Positions 11,055 to 22,032 of a DNA stretch of 64,000 bases are shown piece by piece (the first letter of the stretch is position 1; the number at the start of each line of letters is the position of its first letter). Below the pieces are notes generated by a model. That model was not told the DNA's origin. It saw only the letters and a list, made by a program, of their open reading frames with translations, and searched no databases. This stretch comes from Ornithodoros turicata (Eukaryota > Arthropoda > Arachnida > Ixodida > Argasidae), in assembly GCF_037126465.1 (NCBI RefSeq), contig NC_088202.1, forward strand, positions 81,696,160 through 81,760,159, written 5' to 3'. The position numbers and the translations under genes were made by a program.

Positions 11055-11865
11055 ATAAGTTTCACTTGAAGTGATAAAAAATTCTAACTGGCGACGCACT
11101 CGCCGGAGGATTGTGGGACTTTCGGCAATTACCTTCTGGAAACTTTTGCCACGGTTGAGGAAGACTTTGGACAATTTCTAACTGCGAGAAATTTATTTTT
11201 TAATTGAACTTTGAAAATTGCCACGCGAACCTCACTTTTTTCTTACAGAAATATGAACTCATCCGCGAATAACCGCAGATCCAACAAAAACTACGCATAG
11301 TATCGCAACTGAAATAGTTGAAAAAAATTTGTAAAGATGAAGCTTTAGCCCCGCCTGCTTGCTTTCCCAAAGAAGCGCGCGCGAAATGTGCGTCTAGAGG
11401 GGATTGTTCCCATCTCTTGTTTTCCCTTTCCTTCCCCCGCTTTGACCTTGATGCTACTGCCAGCCATCTTATCACAAAAAAGGCAAAACAAATGAAGGCG
11501 GGGACACTTCCTCCTCTAGACGCACATTTGTTGCGTGCTTCTTTGCGACAATCAAGCAGGCGGGGCTAAAACGGAATTTTCACTATTTTTTCTTTCCGCC
11601 TATTTCTGGTGCCATAGTGTGCATAGTTCTTGTTGGGTCTGCGGTTATCTATGCAGCACTTCATATTTCTGTAAAAGGTGAGGTTTGCTTGGCAATTTTC
11701 AAAGTTCAATTAAAACAAATTTAATTTCCCGCAATTAAAAATTGTCCAAAGCCTTCCTAAATGGCGGCGAAAGTTTCCAGAAGGTAATTGCCGAGAGCCC
11801 CGCAATCCTCCGATGAGTACGTCGCCACTTATAATTTTTTCTCACGTTATATGAAACACCCTGTA
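11055..11865. mobile_element. foldback DNA element, copy 1
   Basis: The about 810-bp element is nearly a full palindrome. The left arm runs GTGATAAAAAATTC..., GGAGGATTGTGGGACTTTC, TTCTGGAAACTTTTGCC; the right arm repeats the same blocks in reverse (GGCGAAAGTTTCCAGAAGG ... AATTTTTTCTCACG). The right end reads as ACAGGGTGTTTCAT on the minus strand; the left end has lost its ACAGGGTG. The arms extend to CTTTAGCCCCGCCTGCTTG near 11342 and its reverse at 11550-11570. A second copy lies at 30.22 kb. Open stretches inside (11200-11475 minus, 11318-11569 plus) are by-products of the palindrome. Confidence 0.8.
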
Positions 11866-14126
11866 CAAACATTACGAATAAATTATATGCACATCTGTAA
11901 CCTTGTCTCTTTTGACAACAGGTGTGTCCTCATGGGGTCCTGGACGTCATTGTCAGCTTCATGAAACGCGTGAAGGAGGAACAACGCTTCGTTGTGGAGA
12001 CCTCGGACATAAATAGTTTCCGAACTCAGATGAACATGAACTCCGACGTAAGAAGTTTCGACGTCTGTCGGTGCTGCATCATTGATTCCATTACGAAATA
12101 CGACCTACTTTATTTGCATAGCTACAGCGGTACATGCTTAATTTGGACTGCAACGCATGTTGCTGATCAGATGCCCGCTGTCTTATGGAAGGTGGACGCT
12201 CGAAGTGCACTCCACCTGGCCGACTGTCCTCGATGGATCGAAGTGGTTCAAAAACAGCATTGCACTCTTTTGATACGCGCAAAAGCTTGAAGAATCATTT
12301 AAAAACTCCCGAAGAGCGCGAGACACTGACGGGAACAAACGCACATTCCCGTCAAACACATATCACGTTTTCTGAGAATTTCAAACAGCGATAAGTTTTT
12401 CACATAGTATTTCCTTCGCTCCGTAATAGTCTCGTGGCTTGTGACTGCATTATAAACTGACGTGAACTTGCATGACACGTGTAAATATAGTTACAGACAC
12501 TTCCCTTCTAGGGCACAACCGCGGTGCTGACAAATTGAGGAAGAACTGTACGCTGGAGCTTACCTAGTTAGGAGTACGAGTCATGTGGGATAATTCGTAC
12601 AAGAGACGGAGGACACATACATCATCGAGACCGCCTGTGTCAGGAATATTGCAACCTGCGTCAACAGTTCGTTAGTTCAACTGACTCAGTATGAACTAAA
12701 GTTGCATTGATAACCGGGAAGGTGATTAGGGCGAAAATGTTGTTTCGAGTTTGACCGATGCGGTGATAAGTGCGCATCGCACCTATTGATACGTGTTGCG
12801 TTACTGAAAACGTGTAGTTGGTAGAAGGTTTGAAGGTGCCCTTCTTGGCCTTGTGCGCCATGCCGCACCTGACTGACAAGTCGGTTCGCATGCACGTGCG
12901 CTGAGATATCTCATGTGCCGTGATTGAAGCCTTAAACCCCATGCAGTTTATGGCGAGTGGATCAAAGTATTAACATTTTGGTACTGTAAGACACAACGTT
13001 ATACAAACTGTGCACTAGGCGAGGGCTTTTGTTTGTCGTAACTCAGCCTATCTTCACATAGAGCTGGCCCACACGTGATAACCACCCTCCGTTGATACAA
13101 TTTTGATTACTGAAATATATTTGTAGAAAATTATTTTTCTCACTCGGATACCAGCATCTTGGAAATCGTGATGGATGCATTTCTTTCTCAAGCTATGACT
13201 CTCATCGTTCTAGCTATTTCTCTTGCTCATGCTGCAGACAAGTGTCAAAGACACAAATACTTTGTGTTTTAGTGTATGCCTGTAGATGCGATGTACTACT
13301 CTGAAGTACCTTGCAGGTATGATGTCCTCCCCGTTCGTCCGGTGTTCCTACAACACTAAAAATACTTTCTTTTTATCTAATCCAACTTACATTATGCGGA
13401 CGCAGCTGCTGTCCTCAACGTTGTCTCTTACACGTCCTATACAAGGAAATCATAGGTGACCCTGAAGTAGCTACCAGGAGCAAAATCTTCGTTGGAGCAT
13501 GCATTAGAGGCTCATCAATCGCAGTCTAGTAGCTAGAAAATGGAGCCTACAATAGTGAAGATAAATGGTAAATTATGTTCCGTCTCGGCAGTTCACGTCA
13601 CACTTTCCCTGGACTTATTGTATTTGGATTCTTGGAACTGTCACTCGTTGTATAGTCCATAAATTTTGCCTGACGTCTAACCGAATGCAGACTGAGGAAG
13701 AAACCTGACTATATCAATAGAACTTCGAACGGTGTAAAAAAACAGGAAGAAAGGTTCTTTCCTGGTGCCTTATGATAAGCGAATTCATACAGTGAACAAC
13801 GTAAACTTTTGTGGCAGTCTTCATTAATTGCGAAATACACATAAAAATTATTTATTTTATTGTTGTCTCAGATATGCCACACGCTTTCTTCAGCGTCAAT
13901 GAAGGGATCCATTGTTGAGACACGGTACTTAATGCATTTTACGCTAAACGACTATGTGATGATGATCGCAAACGGTCAAGGACACTGAATAACATTGCGC
14001 TATAGGATGGTCGCTGTCCTGACACCGTTTTGTTCTCAAGCGCATTTCCACAGGCGACGTTTTTTGAATCTATTCGTTTTTACTTTATTGTATACAATAC
14101 AATATGTACAATATGTACTTTATATT
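11866..14126. other. no gene recognised
   Basis: An open stretch at 11922-12290 (plus, 122 codons) follows an acceptor-like TTGACAACAG. It has no domain I know and is partly open on the other strand too. Nothing else is supported to 14.1 kb. Confidence 0.45.
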
Positions 14127-14335
14127 GTTTCCCGAACGGTGGGCCGTGACCCCCAGGAGGGTCGTAACAGAAGAAGCGGGGGGTCGCAGAACAACTTTGC
14201 AACTGAAAAAATAAAAAAACGAAGGGAAACACGATGTCCTTAGACCAGTGTTTCTCAACAGGGGTTCTGCGAGCCTTTTCCTGAGGCTCCGCGAACGGGG
14301 TAGTGTTCAGTACCCGGGAGTGCGACTTCACCGCC
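14127..14335. mobile_element. two abutting hAT-type end fragments
   Basis: GTTTCCCGAACGGTGGGCCG near 14127 and CAGTGTTTCTCAACAGGGGT near 14241 both resemble the CAGTG-TTTCTCAAC class of hAT ends. A related fragment, TGCTTCTCAACCGGGGTTCT, lies at about 15305. No complete element or duplication is visible, so these are relic ends. Confidence 0.4.
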
Positions 14336-14418
14336 TACCAAGTATCGCTCTCGTACAGCCTTGTTACCGGAGAGTGCTGGACATTTGATCATTGACATTG
14401 GGATTGACATCGAAATCA

Positions 14419-14641
14419 CAAGTGGTGGTGGTGGTGGTGAAGGAGCTCGCCGTTGTCGGCCTCACACAGGTGGGCAACGTCACGACTAATGCCCTTGGGG
14501 AATGTGCGTCCTAGGCCGACTTCTAAGGGAACTGTGCCGACATATGTCTGACAGCGTTTGAGGAAAACCCAAGAACAGCCGGCACCGGGATTCGAATCCG
14601 GGCACGTCCCAGTCTTGACGTGACATGGCCAGCACGCTAAC
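14419..14641 (-). mobile_element. tRNA-derived SINE (family B) with target-site duplication
   Basis: It has the same layout as the copy at 5.1 kb: box-B GGATTCGAATCC (palindromic core near 14587-14600), the CTAAGGGAACTGTGCCGACA body and a (GTG)n tail on the plus strand. CATCGAAATCA at 14408-14418 matches CATCGAGATCA at 14642-14652 (10 of 11), a target-site duplication, so the ends are well defined. Confidence 0.88.
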
Positions 14642-14819
14642 CATCGAGATCATAGGACCAAGTTACAGCGACTCACGGTTACTGCGCAGTGTATACAGGT
14701 AGCGGCTGTCGTCTTCATCGGTTGGCACCACCTGCAACTCCACCCGAGAATCTCTCCGCATCACGCTTTTGCTTTTTTCTTGCGTTTCGAAAGCATTACA
14801 GGCACTTGGAAAGTCGGAG

Positions 14820-14900
14820 TGGAATGTTGTTTGTAGAGTATCGCCCCCGGCGACGAAACTCCCCACCCATTATCCTGAAATAAAGTTGTTGTTGTTGTTG
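14820..14900 (+). mobile_element. 81-bp LINE/SINE 3' tail insertion, (GTT)n tail
   Basis: The insert ends ATCCTGAAATAAAGTTG followed by (GTT)n, a tail style common on tick retroposons. It is bounded by a perfect 14-bp duplication TTGGAAAGTCGGAG (14806-14819 and 14901-14914). This is the signature of target-primed reverse transcription with extreme 5' truncation. Confidence 0.85.
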
Positions 14901-15379
14901 TTGGAAAGTCGGAGCTACTTGGGAGAAACTTCGGAGCTAATCAGCTCCTACATGGACTTGGGATTTACAAGCATCAGTGGCAACCCACAATGCGTTATCT
15001 GCGGGGAAGTATTGTGAAACAGCTGAATGAACCCAGAAGCCCTTGACGGAAGCGACGGAACATCCGGAATCCGGAAACGACGACTTGCGACGGAACAATA
15101 AAACATTCGATTAATTTATAATTAAACAATTAAAGGAACTGTAAAGTGAAATATGCCCAACAATGTTTCAAAGTACCACCATGAAGAACTTGGCTGTGTG
15201 ATCACACACAAAAGTAATCACCTGTGAGTTCTGCATACACTTCGCAGTGATGAATTTTGAACTCGTTTAGAAACTGAAAGAAACTGAATGTTTGAACATC
15301 GGAGTGCTTCTCAACCGGGGTTCTGTGAATGCTATCCAGGCATCCTTCCAGTACCCGACGTTCGGCTGCCCCTATCGCC

Positions 15380-15412
15380 TCCCCCACCCCCACCCCCACC
15401 ACACACACACAC
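15380..15412. repeat. CCCCCA / CA microsatellite
   Basis: CCCCCA units lead into (AC)n over about 33 bp. Confidence 0.85.
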
Positions 15413-16897
15413 GGTTGGAACTGCGCTGATCACGTGTTCCCGCGAATATTAAAACATGATAATCACTCGACAACAATATTCCTTGGACGATAATTACTCA
15501 ACCACGACCTTTCAATTGACAGAACTTCAAAGGAAGTTTCGGATTCAATAGGAACGTGTTTGCCGAGCGAAGGCACAAGGTATACATCCATACAGAAGAC
15601 ACGGCGGGGCTCGTCGTGGACGAAATGAGACTATCTTTGCAGCTATCATCTACATCGTCTGCCGTAGTTCAGGGCTTTGTTGACCTCGGACAGTTCACCC
15701 AGGATGACTCAAAGCACACACCTGCAGACCACGGCATGGTTTTCACGTTCCAGCCGTTTGTAGGTAAATGAACACAAATAGTAGGTAAGTGCAGCTGTGC
15801 ATGGGTCTGTACAGTGACAATAGCCACTATTGGAGCTCAGGATGCTAGGTTGTGCGATTGTGCTGAGATTTCCGTGAGCAAGTTGCTGATAACATCCGGT
15901 ACTTCGTCGTCTTCAATCGAGGGATGGCGCAGCGAGCGAAATGGTTCGCGCAGACACCGCTTCACAACATTCACCGAGGCCGTGTTGCTGTGCGAGCAAG
16001 CCGGTCTTTTTGTGGACTACGTGTGCTGCGATGGGGCTTCGTGGAACCGCTCAATGTGGCACATGCTGCACGTAAAGGCCAAGAGCAGCACAGACGTGAA
16101 ATGTAAGATTGTACATCCTGTAGATCCTGGCCGGTTCCTGTATTTCTTGTCAGATTTTCCACACCTCATCAAGTGCGTTCGCAATGGTATGCACAAAGCC
16201 GGCCTCGACACCCATCATAGAAAGGTAAGACGAAGTTGAGGTCGCAACCTTCAGAAATCATGCGCGCAATGTACCAGCGTGTGAGATGCAAACTTGATGC
16301 CCGCTGACCTGTGTTTATTTGTTCTCGCATGGCTACGAAGGTCCTGTGGGAGCACATAAAGGGAGGTGTGTCTTCCACACTCAAAGCCGTGCCGAGGATC
16401 ACGCATGGCCATATACATCGAGAGCCCGTTCGATAAAATGCGGGTGAACCTTGCATTTCAAATCTTCAGCGAAGTCGTGCTCAAGGGTCAAACGCTGTAC
16501 AGGCCTCGTATCGAGCTGCAGTACGGTACTGTGGCTCCAACGCTAGAGTTCGTCCAGCTCATGCTTCAGGTTATTACCGCTATGACGTCTCGATATCTTC
16601 TCAAGGCGCTCAGGTAACACATGCTCCACATAAAGCACCTTTTATGACATTTCGTTACCCTGCAGGCCAAACTAGCGACAGACACAAACGCTGGACGACG
16701 TCCTTCAGTACCTCGGCAAGTGGGAAGCACATGCCGGGCAGCGCGGCTTTTTGAGCCGTAGTACTGCTGAGGGGCTGCGGGTTTCCTTGACGAGCACTAA
16801 GGAGCTCCTTGCGTACCCGACTCGTGACGTAGGCTACGCTTACCTAATGACGTCACGGCTCAGCCAAGACAATATAGAGCGTCTTTTTGGCATCATA

Positions 16898-17674
16898 CAC
16901 TCTCAGAAAATAAGGAGTATGCTGGACTCCTTTGGGGGTGTTCACGCTCGTCACACGTATGACTCCCTTTCGGGTGGTTAAGCTAAACCCTTCCTCAGGG
17001 TGTTCCTTCGACTCCCCCACCTGTGAGTGTTTTTCTTGATTCCCTCTTTAAGGTTGTTCTCTTGACTCCCCTTTTTGAGAGTGTTCCCTTAACCTCCTTT
17101 ATGGGGGCATTCTCTGTACTCCCCTTTGTAAGGGTGTTCTCTTTATTCCCGTTTTTAAGGGTGTTCTCTTGGCTCCCATTTTTGGGGGTGTTGTCTTGAC
17201 TCTGCAGTTTGGTGTTCCCTTGATCCCCCTTTTTGGGAGTTTTCCCTTGACTCCCCTTTGTGGGGGCATTCTCTTTACTCCCTTTTGTAAGGGTGTTTTC
17301 TTGACTCCCCCTTCCAAGGGTATTCCTTTGATTCCCTTTTTGGGAATGTTCCCTCGACTCCTTATGGGGTATTCTCTTTACTCCCCTTTGTAAGGTGTAG
17401 TGTGCCTGATTAGAATAGGGACCCAGACAACCGTTTGCGTGGAGGATTAGACCTCGAATGAACGTTTATGTTGCTCGCGCGTCCCGCCTCCTCTTTGTCG
17501 CTCACATAAGGGTGTTCTCTTCACTCCCCCTCCTGAGGGTGTCCCCTCGATTCCTCTTTGTAATGGTGTTGTCTTGATTCCCATTCTTGGGGTGCTCCCT
17601 TGATTCCCCTTTTTGAGTGTGTTCCGTTCCTCTCTTTTTGGGAAGTGTTCCCCCGACTCTTTTTACTGAGAGGG
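16898..17674. mobile_element. CACTCTCAGAAAA-ended MITE with internal minisatellite
   Basis: The left end CACTCTCAGAAAATAAGGAG follows TA at 16896-16897. The right end reads CCCTCTCAGTAAAAAGAGT on the minus strand and is followed by TA at 17675-17676, so the duplication is TA. The interior is mostly a degenerate tandem array of a roughly 25-bp unit (GGGTGTTCTCTTGACTCCCC-like, about two dozen units), interrupted by unique sequence at about 17395-17505. The element splits the P transposase after FGII. Long open frames on both strands across the array are repeat artefacts. Confidence 0.8.
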
Positions 17675-17699
17675 TATACTCCTAACACATTTTACTGAA

Positions 17700-18350
17700 A
17701 CAGTTGCACTGTTTGATGAGTTCAGTGATGGAAGAGTTCTTCAATGCAATACGTGGGACGATTGGCGAAGACGTTCTAGCTACCAAAGAGAGCTTGCAAG
17801 ACTTACTCAAGTGTGATTTTGTGAAAACCATGTTTTCCTCAGTTCAAACGGCACACCAGCGCAAGTAGTTTGCAAAGCAGCACCTTCGTTATGTAAAGCC
17901 AGAGCAATACCAGTATGCAGATGGCAAACATCAGTCCTTCCAGCATGTGCCAATCGGGAAAGTAATGAAAAACATTCTCGAATCCTCAACGATTGGTGAA
18001 TCATTGCTAACGCCCCGTCCCCCCACTGACCCAGGGATGATCTGCTGTTTCCACGATGGCACGCTACGCGAGGAACGTGGAAAAGTCTTGCAGGATGATC
18101 TACTTTCAAGCACCGTGTACATCATTCTGTACTTAGATGAATTGGAGGTTGTCAATCCCATTGGGCCCAAGCGTGGCGCCCATAAATTTCTTGTGATATA
18201 TTTTTTTTTCTTTTTTAGATCTTCATCCACGGTATGGATCATAAATCAAACGTATTCACTTGTCTGTGATAGCCAAGTACCCGGGCGCGGAAGGTCAGCT
18301 TGACGTAGTCCTCGCACCGCTTGTTCGTGATTTGAACAGCAATGGACCAT
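17700..18350 (+). pseudogene. fragment of an unrelated repeat-encoded protein inside the P relic
   Basis: After the MITE the reading frame changes to a protein family that I recognise from repeats abundant in fish and other animals but cannot name. Its landmarks in order are LRYVKPEQYQY, a FQHVPIGKVMKNIL block, YLDELEVVNPIGPKRGAHKF, and, after a frameshift, YGSxIKRIHLSVIAK...LAPLVRDLN. Stops and frameshifts break it (stop near 17865, poly-T frameshift near 18205). Normal P transposases have no such block between FGII and the YIAGY motif, so this is a nested insertion or capture. It rejoins P-type sequence near 18350-18370. Confidence 0.55.
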
Positions 18351-18821
18351 GTGTCTTACGTTGCGGAACAAAGCGACGCACGCTTGGTTTTTTACATAGC
18401 AGGCTATGCTGCACGGAAGTGTCTATTTAGGAACCGATGTGCAGACTGCAGAGCACTTTGTATCACCAACGGAGAAGACGTAGCATGCAACATGCCTGAT
18501 GATGTCACGAGGCAATTCGACAGGGGAGGTTTGTTGTACCCTACGTCAGCTCTCTACAACCTTGTGGTGGCGGTTGAAAACACCGTCTCGCGGTGCTTCA
18601 GCACGATTGAGTTACACTGAGAAGCTATATTAGATGTGGTAGCGTCTGTCAACGGTGCAAACATACCGTCTGTTGGTTGTGCCGAACATTGTATCACGAT
18701 CACAAGGAATGTGGTCAAAGTTTATTGCCTAACGCGGGTCCATTTTCTCATAAAGGGCATCAACCGCGAGAAAGAAGAACAAGAAAAAGGGCGGCGACTG
18801 AAGAAGCTTGCAAAGTCTTAA

Positions 18822-20152
18822 TCGCAGTGGCTCTTGGAGGCTATCGAAGTGTTGGTTGTGGGGGTGTGGATTCATTGCACTCTAGCTTCAACAGACAAAT
18901 AACAGTGCAACCGTAGCGAACTTCAACCCCACCACCTGCCAATTTCCCTTCTATGTCACTTGATTACATTCTATCTGTATATGCTTGCTCGTTTTATTTC
19001 GGTGTGTTCTCATAGATCTATCTGCCATCACTGCGAACTATCTGTTCTTGCGTGTGACTTAAGTTTGAGAGCGCGTACATAATGATGTGTTCGTACGAGA
19101 GAGCGCATGTATGTGTGTCTACTGTCATGCCGCCGCAACAAGGGTGCGCCGTGTGTGTAACCAGTTTGAACGAGTTGTAGTTCAAGTAATATTTAAGTTA
19201 TTCACCATGTAGGCGCGATGTGAGATCATTTTTCTGCCTTCATAAGCCTTGTTTCAGAAGCGTCGTTTAATACTTCAACGGTTCCGCAACTTTCAATTGT
19301 CACTCAACCATTCATGATTCTCATACACTGGCTAACGTTGAGGAGTTCATGTTAGGTCAACAACTAACTCCAACTAACTGTTGAAGCTTAACCACGAAAC
19401 ACTGGAGGCAGCTTATTTCATTGCACTGTGATTAAAGGCAGTTCGTTTAGCTGTTCGCAGTCAATAGCTGTTAAAAATAGACGCCGCCAAGAAAGCGTTA
19501 AAGAAGCTCTCTACCAAGTAGTTTCTAGCACCTTTCCTGAAATACTAAAACAATATGTGAAACAGTGCAGTAACCTATCTGTGTAACACAGACCTGTATC
19601 TGTACTGTCATGCACACCTGTATCTGTACTTGGAGATGTGGTATTGCATGGGACACATTCCATTGACATGTCTTGTTGGTTTCGTCGCCCACGAAGGGGC
19701 TCTACCGAGGTTGTTTGAAAGAGGCAATATGCCTCATGATGACTTTTTATTTGGGATACGCACCTTTGCCTCAGTTTGCAAGTGCAAGACCGCCCATGAC
19801 AGTATACGTCGATACTAACTCACTTAATTGATACGCAGCATATTTGTTTTATGTGTAAAAAGCGAGCGACAGTCTAAAGTTTCTATTTGTGTGCCTCACC
19901 AGTCGTGCAAATGATGTTCGCACGTTACCGTGTTTACTTATGTTTACCGTAAACATTTTGATGGAAACACGATTTGGCTTTTGCGAGTGCATTTGTTCCA
20001 GTTTGTCTTGACCCACAGCACGAGCGTATAAGACAGTTCAGAGCACGCGCACGGTTTGCTTTTATTTATTTTCTATTTTCGGCAGATTCCATCTGTTTTT
20101 CTCATGTGCTGTATTCCGGAGCGCGCTCAGATGCTGTTCACATACCGTATCA
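18822..20152. other. no gene recognised
   Basis: This should hold the 3' part of the P element, but I find no inverted terminal repeat for it. CCTGTATCTGTACT is repeated near 19588 and 19618. No coding region is supported. Confidence 0.45.
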
Positions 20153-20878
20153 CGTGATGGCATAGAAATCATAAGGAGGGGCTAGAAGCAAAGGCCTGAG
20201 GAGGAAAATGGGAGAGAGCAAAGGAGTTGAACGGAGGGAGTTTCCTCCTCGACGGCAAAGCGCGGGCTTCGCCATATTGTAGTAGCCGAAGCCAAACGGA
20301 AGTGCATGAGCGCCAGATAACCAAGCCAATCCACAAAAAACAAAAACAAAAATGGCAGTTGGTGCAAGTACGTATTCGTTTTTCCGCATCCCGATGGTGC
20401 CTGTTCAAATATTGTACGCTGCAACGTCATGCTAGCCTTTTATGTCAGGTCTCGTATACCTGTTTCAACCGCAGGTTGTGCTAGTATGACAAATAATGTC
20501 TGTAAACACGTACGCTGCGTAATTTCTACGGGGATGGAACGTCAATACTCAGTGTATACAATTTTCAGTGTGTGTTACCGATATAACTTGGTCTGTGCAA
20601 GAAGTTTAGATATTGTAAGCTACTCTGTCATATTGAAAAAATGCATGAACGGTGATCTGGGTTCATATGTGACCTTCATTGAGCTCTGCATTCTTCACTA
20701 AGCAGACACACAGACACAGGAAAATGGGTGGCCTTAAAAGTGGTAGGTGCTGTCATAGTTGTAGCCTGAATTTTGAGTAAACGTAGGACGCTTGGCGCCT
20801 AAATGTTAAAGGAGAATTTGTACATGTAACGAACATGACTGGCTGGACTCGTTTATTGGTCTTGTCGTGACCTCCGCC

Positions 20879-21088
20879 TCACTGGTTCATGAAGAGCACT
20901 TGTTTTGCCAGCTTGCTCATGGTGTAGGCCTTCTGGGGATTTTTCTGTTACCTTGCGGGACAGTTCGTGCAGCCTCAACAGCAGGAACCGCTTCATGACC
21001 ACTTTCACCAGTGTAGTGATATGTTCGGGCTCAGAGCTGTAGTGGTCAAATAGATGTTCTTGATCTATGTAGTGGACTTTATGGTAGA
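20879..21088 (-). pseudogene. THAP/P-type transposase C-terminal fragment
   Basis: On the minus strand it reads HLFDHYSSEPEHITTLVKVV, then KRFLLLRLHELSRKVTEK. After a one-base frameshift it ends MSKLAKQVLFMNQ-stop. This is the usual end of THAP-containing P-like transposases: an acidic linker, a basic amphipathic helix of the VxxVxxRFLxLRLH type, then KLxKLVLFxxQ. The rest of the protein is missing upstream. Its position 0.7 kb from one end of the 20.16-24.33 kb element, pointing outward, fits it being that element's own transposase. Confidence 0.5.
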
Positions 21089-21392
21089 GTTATGCTACAT
21101 TGTTCATGACAATGTGATAAACCATAACAGATTTCTGCTCAATTCATTTTGACTTGAAGGAATTTCACCGCGCGTATATGCATGTAGAGAGTTTTCAAAT
21201 CTGTTGCTTACGCGCTCTCATTTTCACAATTTTTTAAATCCTAATTTCATAGGTTGTGGACACTGCGGTCATATGCTCTGGAATTACATGAATGTGGAAC
21301 CGTGCCTCCCAAACAGGTGAAAGCGCTTCATCAACTTCAGAAGAAGGTATCGCCAGGGTGTGGAGCCAAGCATTAAAGTAGCACAGAAGTCA

Positions 21393-22032
21393 TTTTTAAC
21401 ACCCAGTTTTCTTCCTATAAGACTGTTAAGTTTGCCAGTAAGATGCACCATGCGAAGTAATTTACACCACAGAGTCATAATTATCGCAGAAATTGAATTT
21501 AAAATACGCCGCAAAAAGCGACCGTGCGCAACGGTGGTGAAGAGCAGTACCAGCCTGTGATCTGCCATGAACCTCGCGCTGACGCTATAAGGAGAACGCT
21601 CGCTGATTGGCCTAGAGAAATGTTGTCTGCTACTCCGCTGTCGTCTGCTACTCGGCTGTTTGGGGTTCTGATAAAGCCTTTCTCCTTGCTCGGTAATGCT
21701 TCGGCCGCTCCATCTATCATTCTCCGGGAAAACTGGCAAAACAGGTTTACGGCGGCAAACAGACAATGCGCTGACCCCCACTGACCGGCAAACCAGAACG
21801 AGTCTCCTTATGCCGTCATCGGTGACGTGCCATCATACCTCCTCATCCTCGTTATAGCTCGAGTGGCGAGTTAAGGGTGAAGGCGTGAAGCTATGTTTAT
21901 GTGAGTTTTTTTCTGGGAAACAAATTGCACGCATTAAAACCTTTCGTGCTATTCGGTATAATGACACACACACTTTCATCAGATGTCTTAATCTGAAATT
22001 TTTTTGGATGGCCCTCTGTACTCCTTTAAAGT
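21393..22032. repeat. interspersed repeat R1, copy 1
   Basis: About 640 bp are repeated at 26.87-27.54 kb. Shared blocks include GTCTGCTACTCGGCTGTTTG, a CCAAT-type ATTGG, CGAGTGGCGAGTTAAGGGTG and the end GGATGGCCCTCTGTACTCC. The minus strand is open for more than 100 codons in both copies, with similar predicted peptides (SSRQHFS, VSARF, VAHGRFLRR). No known domain is present. The other strand is also partly open, so coding is doubtful. Confidence 0.7.

Larger units (their letters stand above)
15523..18821 (+). pseudogene. P-element/THAP9-type transposase, interrupted relic
   Basis: DNA transposase of the P superfamily, missing its THAP DNA-binding N-terminus. Exon-like blocks with consensus splice sites follow. 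15523-15763 (acceptor TTGACAG; GFNRNVF, GLVVDEMRLS, ADHGMVF) ends at GTAAAT. About 15811-16225 (AGLFVDY, DGASWNRSMW, FLSDFPHLIKCVRNGMHKAG) ends at GTAAGA. 16337-16613 (TLKAVPRITHGHIH, FDKMRVNLAFQIFSE) ends at GTAACA. About 16664-16897 has FLSRSTAEGLRVSL and TSRLSQDNIERLFGII. 18342-18821 has FYIAGYAARKC, QFDRGGLLYP, VGCAEHC and KVYCLTRVHFLIKG. Breaks: a frameshift near 16415, a MITE inserted right after FGII, a foreign protein fragment at 17.70-18.35 kb and an in-frame TGA at 18618. The RNase-H-like core and C-terminal half are clear; function is lost. Confidence 0.88.

Noticed and set aside
11200..11569. Overlapping frames on both strands in the foldback
   Set aside because: Mirror-image frames are expected in a palindrome; no domain is present.
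14127..15360. A complete hAT element from the CAGTG-TTTCTCAAC-like ends
   Set aside because: The ends are not correctly oriented as a pair and no 8-bp duplication is present.
17099..17393. Open frames on both strands across the minisatellite encoding KTPLQ/GVKR-type repeats
   Set aside because: They arise from a repeat unit without stops in several frames; they lie inside a non-coding MITE that interrupts a transposase.
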